DNA of 64,000 nucleotides, taken from NCBI RefSeq assembly GCF_042427585.1, contig NZ_JBHMFC010000086.1, forward strand, positions 1-64,000. The letters are read 5' to 3'. How positions within the stretch are numbered: position 1 is the first letter of the stretch; every line of letters begins with the position of its first letter. The notes under the pieces are model-generated. The model saw only the letters and a list, made by a program, of their open reading frames with translations. It made no database searches and was not told where the DNA came from. Shown one piece after another: positions 16,392 to 24,503 of this stretch. The position numbers and the translations under genes were made by a program. This DNA comes from Pseudalgibacter ostreae (GTDB taxonomy: Bacteria > Bacteroidota > Bacteroidia > Flavobacteriales > Flavobacteriaceae).

Positions 16392-17066
16392 ATGAAACTT
16401 TTTAGTCTCCTTTTTCTCTTTTTTATGTTTGCCGTTTCTGCTCAAGCACAAATTGATAGTGATAGTAGGAAAAAATCTTTTACAATGCCTGTAATTGAGG
16501 ATCCGGTAGAAACGCCTAGAACCATATCCGAAAAACCAAAAGCGCTTGAAGACTACAGTGGGTTTTCTGTGCCCAAGACTACTAGAGATTTAAGTTTGCC
16601 TGAAAAGGAGTTCAGCATGTTTCCGCAAGAACAATTTGGAAACCCTGGAGAGCTTTATACAAAACAACTTGATAAAAACATATCAGATTTAAAATTGTCG
16701 CCCAAGGAAGTAGAGCAAAGAAATGGAAGTACGACAGATCAATATTTTGGTGATTTTAAAAGTAAAGCGAAATTTATAAATGTGGTGTACCGAGACCACG
16801 GTTACGTGGATGGAGATATTATCCAGGTAAGGGTTAATGACGATGTGATACATCCTAGAGTGTTCTTAACCGGTAGTTTTAAAGGGTTTAAATTAGATTT
16901 AAAAAAGGGCTTTAATAAAATCGATTTTGTAGCATTAAACCAAGGGGAGTCTGGCCCCAATACAGCAGAATTTCGGGTTGTGGACGATACGGGACATGTG
17001 GTTTCCCATAATCAATGGAACCTAGCCACTGGTGTAAAAGCTACTATTATTATAGTTAAGGAATGA
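16392..17066 (+). CDS. Secreted protein of unknown function
   Basis: The 224-residue protein starts with a clear signal peptide (MKLFSLLFLFFMFAVSAQAQ, cleavage likely after AQA). The mature N-terminal half is charged, Pro/Lys/Glu-rich and probably disordered (residues ~21-110). The C-terminal ~110 residues (from FINVVYRDHGYVDGDIIQV onwards) look like a beta-sandwich: VRVNDDVIHPRVFL, KGFNKIDFVALNQGESGPNTAEF. I remember similar proteins as common hypotheticals in Flavobacteriaceae, but no named family is recalled. There is no type IX secretion C-terminal signal, so it is probably periplasmic. It stands alone, 147 nt after the 3D-domain gene. Confidence 0.75.
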   Translation: MKLFSLLFLFFMFAVSAQAQIDSDSRKKSFTMPVIEDPVETPRTISEKPKALEDYSGFSVPKTTRDLSLPEKEFSMFPQEQFGNPGELYTKQLDKNISDLKLSPKEVEQRNGSTTDQYFGDFKSKAKFINVVYRDHGYVDGDIIQVRVNDDVIHPRVFLTGSFKGFKLDLKKGFNKIDFVALNQGESGPNTAEFRVVDDTGHVVSHNQWNLATGVKATIIIVKE

Positions 17067-17219
17067 TCCTTTTTATTTAATCAAAAGCCCCATATGAGAT
17101 ATGTGTCTATGTGTATAAATAGATAACACTAGAATAGCAGACTCCCATTATTTTAAAACTACTTTCAACAAATTAAAAAAACAATCACCCCACAGGTTTC
17201 AACAAGAAGATTGGTCGTT

Positions 17220-18233
17220 TTATGAAACTATTTCGTCTATCCGTTTCAACTCTTCAGCTGTAAAGTTTAAATGCTCTAATGCTTTTACGTTTTCTTTTAA
17301 TTGGTTTGAAGAGCTTGCACCAATAAGAACAGAAGCAACTTGCGGTTGTCTTAAAATCCATGCCAATGCCATTTGTGATAATTTTTGTCCGCGTGCTTCT
17401 GCCAAAGCATTTAAACGTTGCACTTTTTCCATCATACTGTTTACGGTATCGGGATCTAAATAAGTTAAATCTTTTGCAGCTCTTGAGTTTTTAGGAATTC
17501 CTTTTAAATATTTATCGGTAAGCATACCTTGGGCCAAAGGAGAGAAGGCAATACAGCCCACTCCGTTTTGTTCTAAAGTATGGAGTAAATCTTTTTCAAC
17601 CCAACGGTCGAACATGGAATATCGTGCTTGGTGTAAGATGAACGGCACATTCAAACGCTTTAAGATTTCCGAAGCTTTTTGGGCGTCTTCAGCTTGGTAA
17701 TTGGAAATCCCCACATAGAGCGCTTTCCCTTGTCGGACTATATCGGCAAGTGCTCCCATAGTTTCTTCCAAGGGGGTATCTGGATCGGGGCGATGATGGT
17801 AAAAAATATCCACATAATCAAGGTCCATACGTTTTAGACTTTGATCTATACTGGCCATTAAATACTTTCTAGAGCCTAAATTCCCATACGGCCCGGGCCA
17901 CATATCGTAACCCGCTTTAGACGCAATAAAAAGTTCATCTCTGTAGGGTTTGAAATCTGCTTTATAAAGCTGGCCGAAATTTTCTTCAGCAGAACCATAA
18001 GGAGGGCCGTAATTATTGGCCAGATCAAAATGGGTGATACCCAGATCAAAAGCAGTTCTTAAAATCTCTCTAGCGTTTTGAGTACTATCTACAAATCCAA
18101 AATTATGCCATAATCCCAGCGATAAAGCTGGTAATAGCACACCGCTTTTGCCGCAGCGTTTATAGGTCATGGTATCATAGCGTTTTGAATCGGCTAAATA
18201 TGGTTTTGTCTGGGACTTGTCATTTATCTGCAT
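17220..18233 (-). CDS. Aldo/keto reductase (YghZ/Gpr-like)
   Basis: The 337-residue TIM-barrel reductase resembles E. coli YghZ, the L-glyceraldehyde-3-phosphate reductase that also detoxifies methylglyoxal. The catalytic tetrad is visible: Asp and Tyr in ITHFDLANNYGPPYGSAEENFG, Lys in FIASKAGYDMWPGPYG, and His in IFYHHRPDPDTPLEET. The C-terminal SVLIGASSSNQLKENV binds NADPH phosphate. The long YGPPYGSAEENFG and WPGPYG signatures are what point to the YghZ group. No operon partners are present. Its in vivo substrate is inferred from the family only. Confidence 0.9.
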   Translation of the reverse strand: MQINDKSQTKPYLADSKRYDTMTYKRCGKSGVLLPALSLGLWHNFGFVDSTQNAREILRTAFDLGITHFDLANNYGPPYGSAEENFGQLYKADFKPYRDELFIASKAGYDMWPGPYGNLGSRKYLMASIDQSLKRMDLDYVDIFYHHRPDPDTPLEETMGALADIVRQGKALYVGISNYQAEDAQKASEILKRLNVPFILHQARYSMFDRWVEKDLLHTLEQNGVGCIAFSPLAQGMLTDKYLKGIPKNSRAAKDLTYLDPDTVNSMMEKVQRLNALAEARGQKLSQMALAWILRQPQVASVLIGASSSNQLKENVKALEHLNFTAEELKRIDEIVS

Positions 18234-18468
18234 AACGTAAAGAATCTCTATTAAATGTAAAAGTATTGTTTTATGATAGAAACCTCATAAAAAAAACAAA
18301 AAAACAACAACATGGCCTAATTATTACCAGAAGCACTTTCATTATTTCTAACAATTTAAAGGAGCATAATTATGACAAATAAAAAAATTATCCCATATTT
18401 CATTCCAATCATTCGTTAAAAACCTTTTAAAGGTGTTATTTTTGCACGTCAGAAAACTGAAAAAAACC

Positions 18469-20025
18469 ATGGCTAAAATATCAACTCTAGAATTAGAGGA
18501 AAGAAACGAGGGTAAGAATTTATATAGCTATCAAAAAGGAGCTATCGACAAAATATTTAAACTTTTTGATGAAGCTCCGGATGATTACCATTTATTGTAT
18601 CAATTACCAACAGGTGGTGGGAAAACAGTTATCTTTTCTGAAATGGTTCGTCAATATGTAAAGCACCACAAGAAAAAGGTTCTGGTTATGACGCATCGTA
18701 TTGAGTTGTGCAGGCAAACCTCTGGAATGCTTACGGAGTTTGGTGTGATAAATAAGGTGGTAGATAGTAAAGCCGATTTGAGCGATCAAAATGATTATAG
18801 CTGTTTTGTCGCTATGGTGGAAACACTTAATAATAGATTGAATGATAATAAGCTTGATATTTCTGATATTGGTTTGGTTATTATTGATGAAGCCCATTAC
18901 AATTCCTTTACCAAACTGTTCAAGTTTTTTAGCCAGTCTTTTATTTTAGGTGTTACCGCAACCCCTTTAAGTTCTAGCATGGAGCTCCCTATGACAGATA
19001 ATTATGATGAACTGATTGTGGGCGAAACGATAGAGTCTTTAATTGAAAACGGGTTTTTAGCACGTGCCGAAATGTTTAGTTATAATGTAGGGTTAACGTC
19101 TTTGGTTGTAGGGGCTAATGGCGATTATACTGTAAAGTCTTCTGAAGATTTATATACCGATAACGACATGCTTTCGAAGTTGCTGCAAGCCTATGAAGAG
19201 CGTTCCAAAAATAAAAAAACACTTATTTTTAACAACGGGATCAACACCTCATTACATGTATACGATACGTTTAAAAGAGCAGGTTATCCTGTGGCACATC
19301 TAGACAATACCAATACAAAAAAGGAGCGTGCCATGATTTTAAAATGGTTCAAGAAAACGCCTGGTGCCATTTTAACTTCGGTAAGTATTTTAACTACTGG
19401 TTTTGATGAACCTTCTGTAGAAAGTATTATTTTAAACCGGGCAACCAAATCTCTAACGCTTTATTATCAAATGATTGGCCGTGGATCACGTGTTTTAAAA
19501 GACAAAAAAACGTTTACGGTTATCGATTTAGGTAATAACTTCCATCGTTTTGGAGCTTGGGGCGAAGATCTCGATTGGCAACGCATATTCAAATCGCCAA
19601 ATTATTATTTAGATTCTATTTTAAGTGATGATGATTTAGAAAGCAATTTTAGATATGAGATGCCAGAGGAATTGCGTGCAGAATTCTCAAACTCTAAAGA
19701 CGTTTATTTTGATATTCAAAAAACATATGTAGATTCTATCAAGAATGGGGAGTCTTCAAAAGTCGTTTTGGAGCGTTCTATAGAACAGCATGCCAAAATA
19801 TGTATAGAAAATAGTGAAGATGTTTACGATGCGTTGGCATTGGCAAAAATGCTTGGCGATGATATCGATTTTAGGATCCAAAGGTATACGAAGTGCATTA
19901 GCAAGAGTACTTATAACTTTGTAGAATGGCTTAAAGGCGAATACCGAAAGAAATTAAATGCGTATTTAAGGTCGAATTTTGAAGAGGTGTTTGAAACGAT
20001 TTACGGGTATGCTCCCAAAGATTAA
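18469..20025 (+). CDS. DEAD/DEAH-box helicase (SF2)
   Basis: This is a 518-residue superfamily 2 helicase. The Walker A motif is LPTGGGKTVIF, motif Ia MTHRIELCRQ, Walker B VIIDEAHYN, motif III GVTATP, and motif VI YQMIGRGSRVLKD. These place it with the ResIII/RecQ-like group related to type I restriction HsdR and RadD. There is no nuclease or modification partner nearby, so a restriction role is not supported; RadD-like DNA repair is an alternative. The ATG at 18469 (MAKISTLELEE) is preferred over a TTG 12 codons upstream. The C-terminal ~130 residues are helical and unassigned. Confidence 0.88.
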   Translation: MAKISTLELEERNEGKNLYSYQKGAIDKIFKLFDEAPDDYHLLYQLPTGGGKTVIFSEMVRQYVKHHKKKVLVMTHRIELCRQTSGMLTEFGVINKVVDSKADLSDQNDYSCFVAMVETLNNRLNDNKLDISDIGLVIIDEAHYNSFTKLFKFFSQSFILGVTATPLSSSMELPMTDNYDELIVGETIESLIENGFLARAEMFSYNVGLTSLVVGANGDYTVKSSEDLYTDNDMLSKLLQAYEERSKNKKTLIFNNGINTSLHVYDTFKRAGYPVAHLDNTNTKKERAMILKWFKKTPGAILTSVSILTTGFDEPSVESIILNRATKSLTLYYQMIGRGSRVLKDKKTFTVIDLGNNFHRFGAWGEDLDWQRIFKSPNYYLDSILSDDDLESNFRYEMPEELRAEFSNSKDVYFDIQKTYVDSIKNGESSKVVLERSIEQHAKICIENSEDVYDALALAKMLGDDIDFRIQRYTKCISKSTYNFVEWLKGEYRKKLNAYLRSNFEEVFETIYGYAPKD

Positions 20026-20077
20026 GCGTTTAAAATATTAATTTAGCATTTCAATCTTAAAGCTTCCTAAAATAGCT

Positions 20078-20085
20078 TATCTTTG
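20078..20085 (+). promoter_or_regulatory. Promoter -7 element for the cold-shock gene
   Basis: TATCTTTG matches TAnnTTTG and lies 99 nt upstream of the ATG. It would give a 5' leader of about 95 nt containing the hairpin at 20113-20146. Confidence 0.5.
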
Positions 20086-20112
20086 TATTTACAAATAAAT
20101 CATTTAAAAGTT

Positions 20113-20146
20113 CATACCGTAATCGATTTTCCAAAAAATCGGTATG
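20113..20146 (+). promoter_or_regulatory. 5' leader hairpin of the cold-shock gene
   Basis: CATACC (20113-20118) pairs with GGTATG (20141-20146), and inside it GATTTT (20125-20130) pairs with AAAATC (20135-20140). No T-run follows, so it is not an ordinary terminator. Its place between promoter and start codon suggests a structured 5' UTR, perhaps temperature- or protein-responsive. Confidence 0.4.
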
Positions 20147-20184
20147 TGTTGTTAACTTCTTAAAAAAAACTGGTATTATAAACT

Positions 20185-20637
20185 ATGGCAAAGTCTCAAG
20201 TTACATTTAATAAAATTGAAAAAGAAAAAAAGCGTTTAAAAAAGCGAGATGAAAAACAAAAGAAAAAAGATGCTCGCAAAGCAGAAGCAAAAGATAACCC
20301 ACAGGGAATCCAATTTGCCTACGTTGATTTTAACGGTAACTTAACAGATACGCCACCAGACCCAAACATGAAAGTTAAAGTGGAGGCCGAAAGTATAGAG
20401 ATAGGTATTCCCAAGAAAGAAGATAGAGAGGAAGTAGAACCTGTTGCAAAAGAGGGTAAAGTTTCTTTTTTCGATCACTCTAAAGGATTTGGTTTTATTA
20501 TTGATAGTATTAATCAAGAAAAGTATTTTGTACACGTAAGTGGCGTTCTTGAAGAAATCAATGAAAATGATAAGGTTACCTATGAACTGGAACGTGGACA
20601 AAAAGGCATGAATGCTGTTCGTGTTAAAAAAATATAG
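20185..20637 (+). CDS. Cold-shock-domain protein with basic N-terminal extension
   Basis: The 150-residue protein has a C-terminal cold-shock OB-fold domain (residues ~89-150). RNP1 is SKGFGFI (99-105) and RNP2 is YFVHVSG (114-120). In front of it is an ~85-residue extension whose first 35 residues are almost entirely Lys/Arg/Glu (a predicted charged helix), followed by an acidic Pro-containing linker. Classical CspA proteins are only ~70 residues. The extension probably adds RNA or ribosome contacts. It binds single-stranded nucleic acid by family. It is a single gene, with a hairpin in its 5' leader. Confidence 0.92.
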   Translation: MAKSQVTFNKIEKEKKRLKKRDEKQKKKDARKAEAKDNPQGIQFAYVDFNGNLTDTPPDPNMKVKVEAESIEIGIPKKEDREEVEPVAKEGKVSFFDHSKGFGFIIDSINQEKYFVHVSGVLEEINENDKVTYELERGQKGMNAVRVKKI

Positions 20638-20674
20638 TACTTCTTTTTGAATGAACACACAATCTTTTTAATTC

Positions 20675-21520
20675 TTGGACATTAGAAAAGCAGTCCTTTT
20701 CATGCTTGTAAGTACCTTTTCACTTGCATGTATGAATGCTAGCGTAAAATATTTAACAAACATTAGTGCCTACCAAATTGTTTTTTTCAGATCGGTAGGC
20801 TCTTTGTTTTTTACATTTGGTTTTCTTTTTAAAAACAAAATTTCTATTTTAGGTAACAATAAAAAATTGCTTATCTTAAGAGGATTAGTAGGCGTTACTT
20901 CTATGACCCTCTTTTTTATGTCTACAAAATACCTTCCTATTGGAACGGCAGTTTCTCTTCGCTATTTATCGCCCATTTTTGCGGCTATTTTTGCAGTATA
21001 TTTTTTAAAAGATCGCATTAAGCATGTACAATGGCTGTTTTTTTTAATGGCATTTGTAGGGGTCTTGGTTTTAAAAGGGTTGGATACGCAGGTAAACGGT
21101 TATGGATTAATTCTTATTCTTATTTCAGGAGTCTTTAATGGCTTGGTGTATGTTGTTATTAGTAAAATAGGAAAAAGCGAACACCCGGTAGTTATTGTCA
21201 ATTATTTTATGGTTATCGCCACATTAGTAGGCGGTGTACTGTCTATTGGCAATTGGGTAACTCCAGAAGGATGGGAATGGGTTACGTTGTTCAGTTTAGG
21301 GATATTTGGTTATGTAGGACAGGTCTATATGACAAAGGCTTTTCAAATAGCACGAACCACCCAAGTGGCACCTTTAAGCTATTTTGAGGTTATTTTTACA
21401 GTGTTATTTGGGCTCTTTATATTCAATGAGCTTTATACACTTTGGAGTGTGTTGGGAATTGCTATAATTATTTGCGCACTGTTGTTAAACAATATTTATA
21501 AAAACAAAAGTAATCCTTAA
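20675..21520 (+). CDS. EamA-family (DMT) permease
   Basis: The 281-residue protein has about ten hydrophobic helices and two EamA repeats. Typical segments are NASVKYLTNISAYQIVFFRS, then LPIGTAVSLRYLSPIFAAIFAVYFLKDRI, and in the second repeat AFQIARTTQVAPLSYFEVIFTVLFG. It starts at TTG 20675. The substrate is unknown; members export amino acids, metabolites or nucleosides. It ends 5 nt before the MFS transporter frame, so the two are probably co-transcribed. Confidence 0.88.
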   Translation: MDIRKAVLFMLVSTFSLACMNASVKYLTNISAYQIVFFRSVGSLFFTFGFLFKNKISILGNNKKLLILRGLVGVTSMTLFFMSTKYLPIGTAVSLRYLSPIFAAIFAVYFLKDRIKHVQWLFFLMAFVGVLVLKGLDTQVNGYGLILILISGVFNGLVYVVISKIGKSEHPVVIVNYFMVIATLVGGVLSIGNWVTPEGWEWVTLFSLGIFGYVGQVYMTKAFQIARTTQVAPLSYFEVIFTVLFGLFIFNELYTLWSVLGIAIIICALLLNNIYKNKSNP

Positions 21521-21525
21521 AAAGA

Positions 21526-22827
21526 ATGGGCAATCCGAATAGGTTTTCTATTGTAGATCCAAAGAAATCACCAATATTTTACGGTTATATTATATTGTTT
21601 GTTGGAAGTATCGGCGTGTTAGCCAGTGTTCCTGGACAAACGGTTGGTGTCTCTGTGTTTACAGACCCTGTAAAAGATGCTTTAAACCTTACACGAAACC
21701 AGTTTAGTAATGCCTATATGCTCGGAACACTTCTGAGTTCTTTTTTTGTGAGCAAGGCTGGGATTTGGTTTGATCGTTACGGGGCGCGCTATGTTGCTTT
21801 CTTTGCGACCTTATTGTTGGGTTTTTCATTGTTATTATGCTCCGTTTCAGTTACAATTAGTCAAACCGTTTCTGCACTTTTAAATACAGACAGTTGGTTG
21901 GTGCCCTTTAGTGTTATTAGCCTGTTGTTTTTTTTAATACGATTTAGTGGACAAGGTGTGCTCACGATGTCTTCTCGAAATATGATCATGCTGTGGTTTA
22001 ATAAAAATCGAGGTAAAGTCAATTCTATTAGCAGTATCGGAGTATCGTTAGGCTTTTCATCATCACCTATTTTAATGAATAAATTAATAGACGATAATGG
22101 ATGGGAGCTTAGTTGGCAATTGTTGGCTGTGTGCTTATTTATTTTTAGCATTTGTATTCTTCAATTATACCGTCATAAACCAGAAGATTTCGGATTAAAA
22201 CCGGACGGGTTTAGTGCTAAAAAAGAGCAAGAACGTATAGATAGGGTAGAACAGCACTTTACTTTAGAAGAGGCAAAAAAAACAAGGGCCTTTTGGGTAA
22301 TTGCTCTTGTTTTAGCCTTTAATAGTTTTTTTATTACGGGATTTACCTTTCATATAGTTTCAATATTTGGAAGTCAAGATTATACAAAATCACAAGCCAT
22401 TGCTGTGTTCTTGCCTATTTCTGTTATTGCTATATCGGTATCCACGTTATGTAATATTTTAAGTGACTATATCAATCATAAAATTTATATCCTAATTATG
22501 ATTTTGAGTGGATTTATAGCATCTGTCGGATTGTTGTTACTTTCATAACCTTGGGGTATATACCTTTTAATTTCTGGGTTGGGGCTTTTAGGTGGCTTGT
22601 TTTCTGTTGTAAATGCAGTTACGTGGCCACGGTATTATGGGCGAAAATATTTAGGATCTATAACGGGTAAAGCGATGAGTTTTTTAGTTATTGCCAGTGC
22701 TATAGCACCAAGTCTTTTTAGTTATTGTTTTACTACTTTTGGCTCTTACAGTTATATTAGCTATATAACTTTGGTTTTTTTACTAGTCTTGATTATTGCT
22801 TTTATAAAAGTGCGAAATCCTCAGTAA
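21526..22827 (+). pseudogene. MFS transporter interrupted by an in-frame stop
   Basis: Translation from ATG 21526 gives 340 residues of a major facilitator protein (N-terminal six helices, FDRYGARY loop motif, SRNMIMLWFNKNRGKVNSISS). It stops at TAA 22546-22548. The very same frame continues open without a gap (PWGIYLLISGLGLLGG, then WPRYYGRKYLGSITG) to 22827, supplying the last helices of the 12-helix fold. Total length would be about 433 residues. One codon change (for example from CAA, GAA or TCA) accounts for the break, with no frameshift. The relatives I recall are the oxalate/formate-antiporter-like MFS group. The truncated product lacks about three helices and is probably non-functional, unless the stop is read through or is a sequencing error. 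Confidence 0.8.
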
Positions 22828-22925
22828 CACCTTTCTCTAGTTTCAGTATCCTTCTCATACAAAACCGCTGGGCTCATTGCAATATATTTTTTTGTAAACG
22901 AAATCGTATTTTTTTAAAAAATTAT

Positions 22926-22961
22926 AAGGCAATGCCAACTTAAGAAAATGGCAATAGCCTT
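22926..22961 (+). terminator. Hairpin between the MFS gene and pnt
   Basis: AAGGC/GCCTT (22926-22930 with 22957-22961) encloses TGCCA/TGGCA (22933-22937 with 22949-22953). A T8 run comes only after a further ten bases (from 22972). It probably ends the EamA-MFS transcript, since the pnt promoter lies downstream of it. Confidence 0.45.
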
Positions 22962-23051
22962 AAAAAAGGTGTTTTTTTTCAATGATTGCGAAAGAATGAT
23001 AAACAATTCGTAAAAGTTTCCGATGAAATGTGCATTTTAGTTCGTTTTAGC

Positions 23052-23059
23052 TATATTTG
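23052..23059 (+). promoter_or_regulatory. Promoter -7 element for the pnt operon
   Basis: TATATTTG matches TAnnTTTG and sits 24 nt before the ATG of the first transhydrogenase gene. No good TTG -33 element is seen. Confidence 0.5.
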
Positions 23060-23083
23060 CCGACTTAAAATATCAACAAAAAA

Positions 23084-24184
23084 ATGAAAATAGGTATACT
23101 TAAAGAAACTCAAAAAGGAGAAAGACGGGTTTCAATATCGCCGAATATAGCTAAGCAATTAATCGCCAAGGGTTTTGAAATCTTTGTTGAAGAAGATGCT
23201 GGTTTAAAATCATCATATAAGAACTCCGATTATGCTGATGTTGGTGTGCAAGTTGAAAAAAGAGGTGTTCTTTATAAAGAGGCACAGGTACTTTTAAAAA
23301 TCAACCCTTTTGATGAAGATGATCTGAAACTAGTGGATAAAGGACAAATTTTAATAAGTCAATTATACCACAAATCAAATGCTGAGTTAATTCAAGCTAT
23401 TGCAGCTAAAGGTGCTACAGCATTCTCGTTAGACGCTATGCCTCGAATATCTAGAGCTCAGGATATGGACGTATTGAGTTCGCAAAATAACTTAGCAGGC
23501 TACAAAGCTGTTATTTTGGGGGCATATGAAATGACTAAAATTTTCCCATTAATGATGACGGCAGCAGGTACGATTACACCTTCTAAAGTGTTGATCTATG
23601 GTGTTGGTGTTGCTGGTTTACAAGCCATTGCTACGGCAAAACGTTTAGGTGCTGTGGTAGAAGCTACAGATATCCGTACAGAAACTAAAGAACAAGCTCA
23701 GTCATTAGGAGCTAAGTTTATTTCTGTAGATAATGAAGGGGAAGCCTCTGAAGGCGGTTATGCTAAAGAAGCTTCAGATGAATACAAACGTAAGCAGAAA
23801 GAAGCTGTTGATAAATCCCTCTTTCAAGCAGATTTAGTAATTACTACAGCGAACGTTCCAGGAAGAAAAGCACCGGTTCTAATTACAGAAGAGCAAGTTT
23901 TACAAATGAAAAATGGCGCTGTTATTATCGATTTAGCAGCTGCGCAAGGTGGAAACTGTGAAGTTAGTAAAATGAACGAAACCGTTATTTTAAATGGTGT
24001 AAAAGTTATAGGGACCACTATAGCTCCTGAAAGTGTTTCGACCAATGCGAGCGAATTGTTTGCGAAAAACATTTACAACTTCCTGATGCATCTAATAAAA
24101 GATAACGCCTTTAAATGGGATCTTGAGGAAGAAATCACAAATGAGACGTTAATTGTTAAAGAAGGTGAAATTAGACAAAAATAA
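23084..24184 (+). CDS. pntAA: NAD(P) transhydrogenase subunit alpha, part 1 (NAD-binding)
   Basis: The 366-residue protein is the soluble domain I of the proton-translocating transhydrogenase, which passes hydride from NADH to NADP+ using the proton gradient. It begins MKIGILKETQKGERRVSISP, like all alanine-dehydrogenase/PNT proteins. The NAD site is LIYGVGVAGLQAIATAKRLGA followed by EATDIRTETKEQ. RAQDMDVLSSQNNLAGYKAV is the PNT-specific loop. It is the first of three tightly packed genes, the split-alpha arrangement common in bacteria. It differs from the related ald gene at 44 kb by lacking that protein's active-site context. Confidence 0.94.
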   Translation: MKIGILKETQKGERRVSISPNIAKQLIAKGFEIFVEEDAGLKSSYKNSDYADVGVQVEKRGVLYKEAQVLLKINPFDEDDLKLVDKGQILISQLYHKSNAELIQAIAAKGATAFSLDAMPRISRAQDMDVLSSQNNLAGYKAVILGAYEMTKIFPLMMTAAGTITPSKVLIYGVGVAGLQAIATAKRLGAVVEATDIRTETKEQAQSLGAKFISVDNEGEASEGGYAKEASDEYKRKQKEAVDKSLFQADLVITTANVPGRKAPVLITEEQVLQMKNGAVIIDLAAAQGGNCEVSKMNETVILNGVKVIGTTIAPESVSTNASELFAKNIYNFLMHLIKDNAFKWDLEEEITNETLIVKEGEIRQK

Positions 24185-24194
24185 ATAAATCATT

Positions 24195-24503
24195 ATGAAT
24201 CAATTGATAGAATTTATCCGAGATAATATCCAAATCACATATATTTTAATACTTGCAACTTTTGTGGGTATTGAAGTTATTAAAAGTATCCCTGCAGTTT
24301 TACATACGCCATTAATGTCTGGTGCTAATGCCTTGAGTGGTGTGGTAATTGTAGGAGCCATATTGGTGATGTTACATGCAGACCCTAATGATTATTTAGC
24401 CTTAGCGCTTGGTTTTTTAGCGGTGGTATTAGGAATCTTAAATGTGGTAGGTGGTTTTGCCGTAACCCACAGAATGTTACAAATGTTTAAAAAGAAAAAA
24501 TAA
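24195..24503 (+). CDS. pntAB: NAD(P) transhydrogenase subunit alpha, part 2 (membrane)
   Basis: The 102-residue hydrophobic protein forms the first helices of the membrane domain II. It has three to four hydrophobic segments, and the conserved PLMSGANALSGVVIVGA and NVVGGFAVTHRMLQMFKKK blocks typical of PntAB. It follows pntAA by 10 nt, and its TAA stop overlaps the ATG of pntB by one base, indicating coupled translation. The protein has no catalytic site of its own and serves as part of the proton channel together with PntB. Confidence 0.94.
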   Translation: MNQLIEFIRDNIQITYILILATFVGIEVIKSIPAVLHTPLMSGANALSGVVIVGAILVMLHADPNDYLALALGFLAVVLGILNVVGGFAVTHRMLQMFKKKK

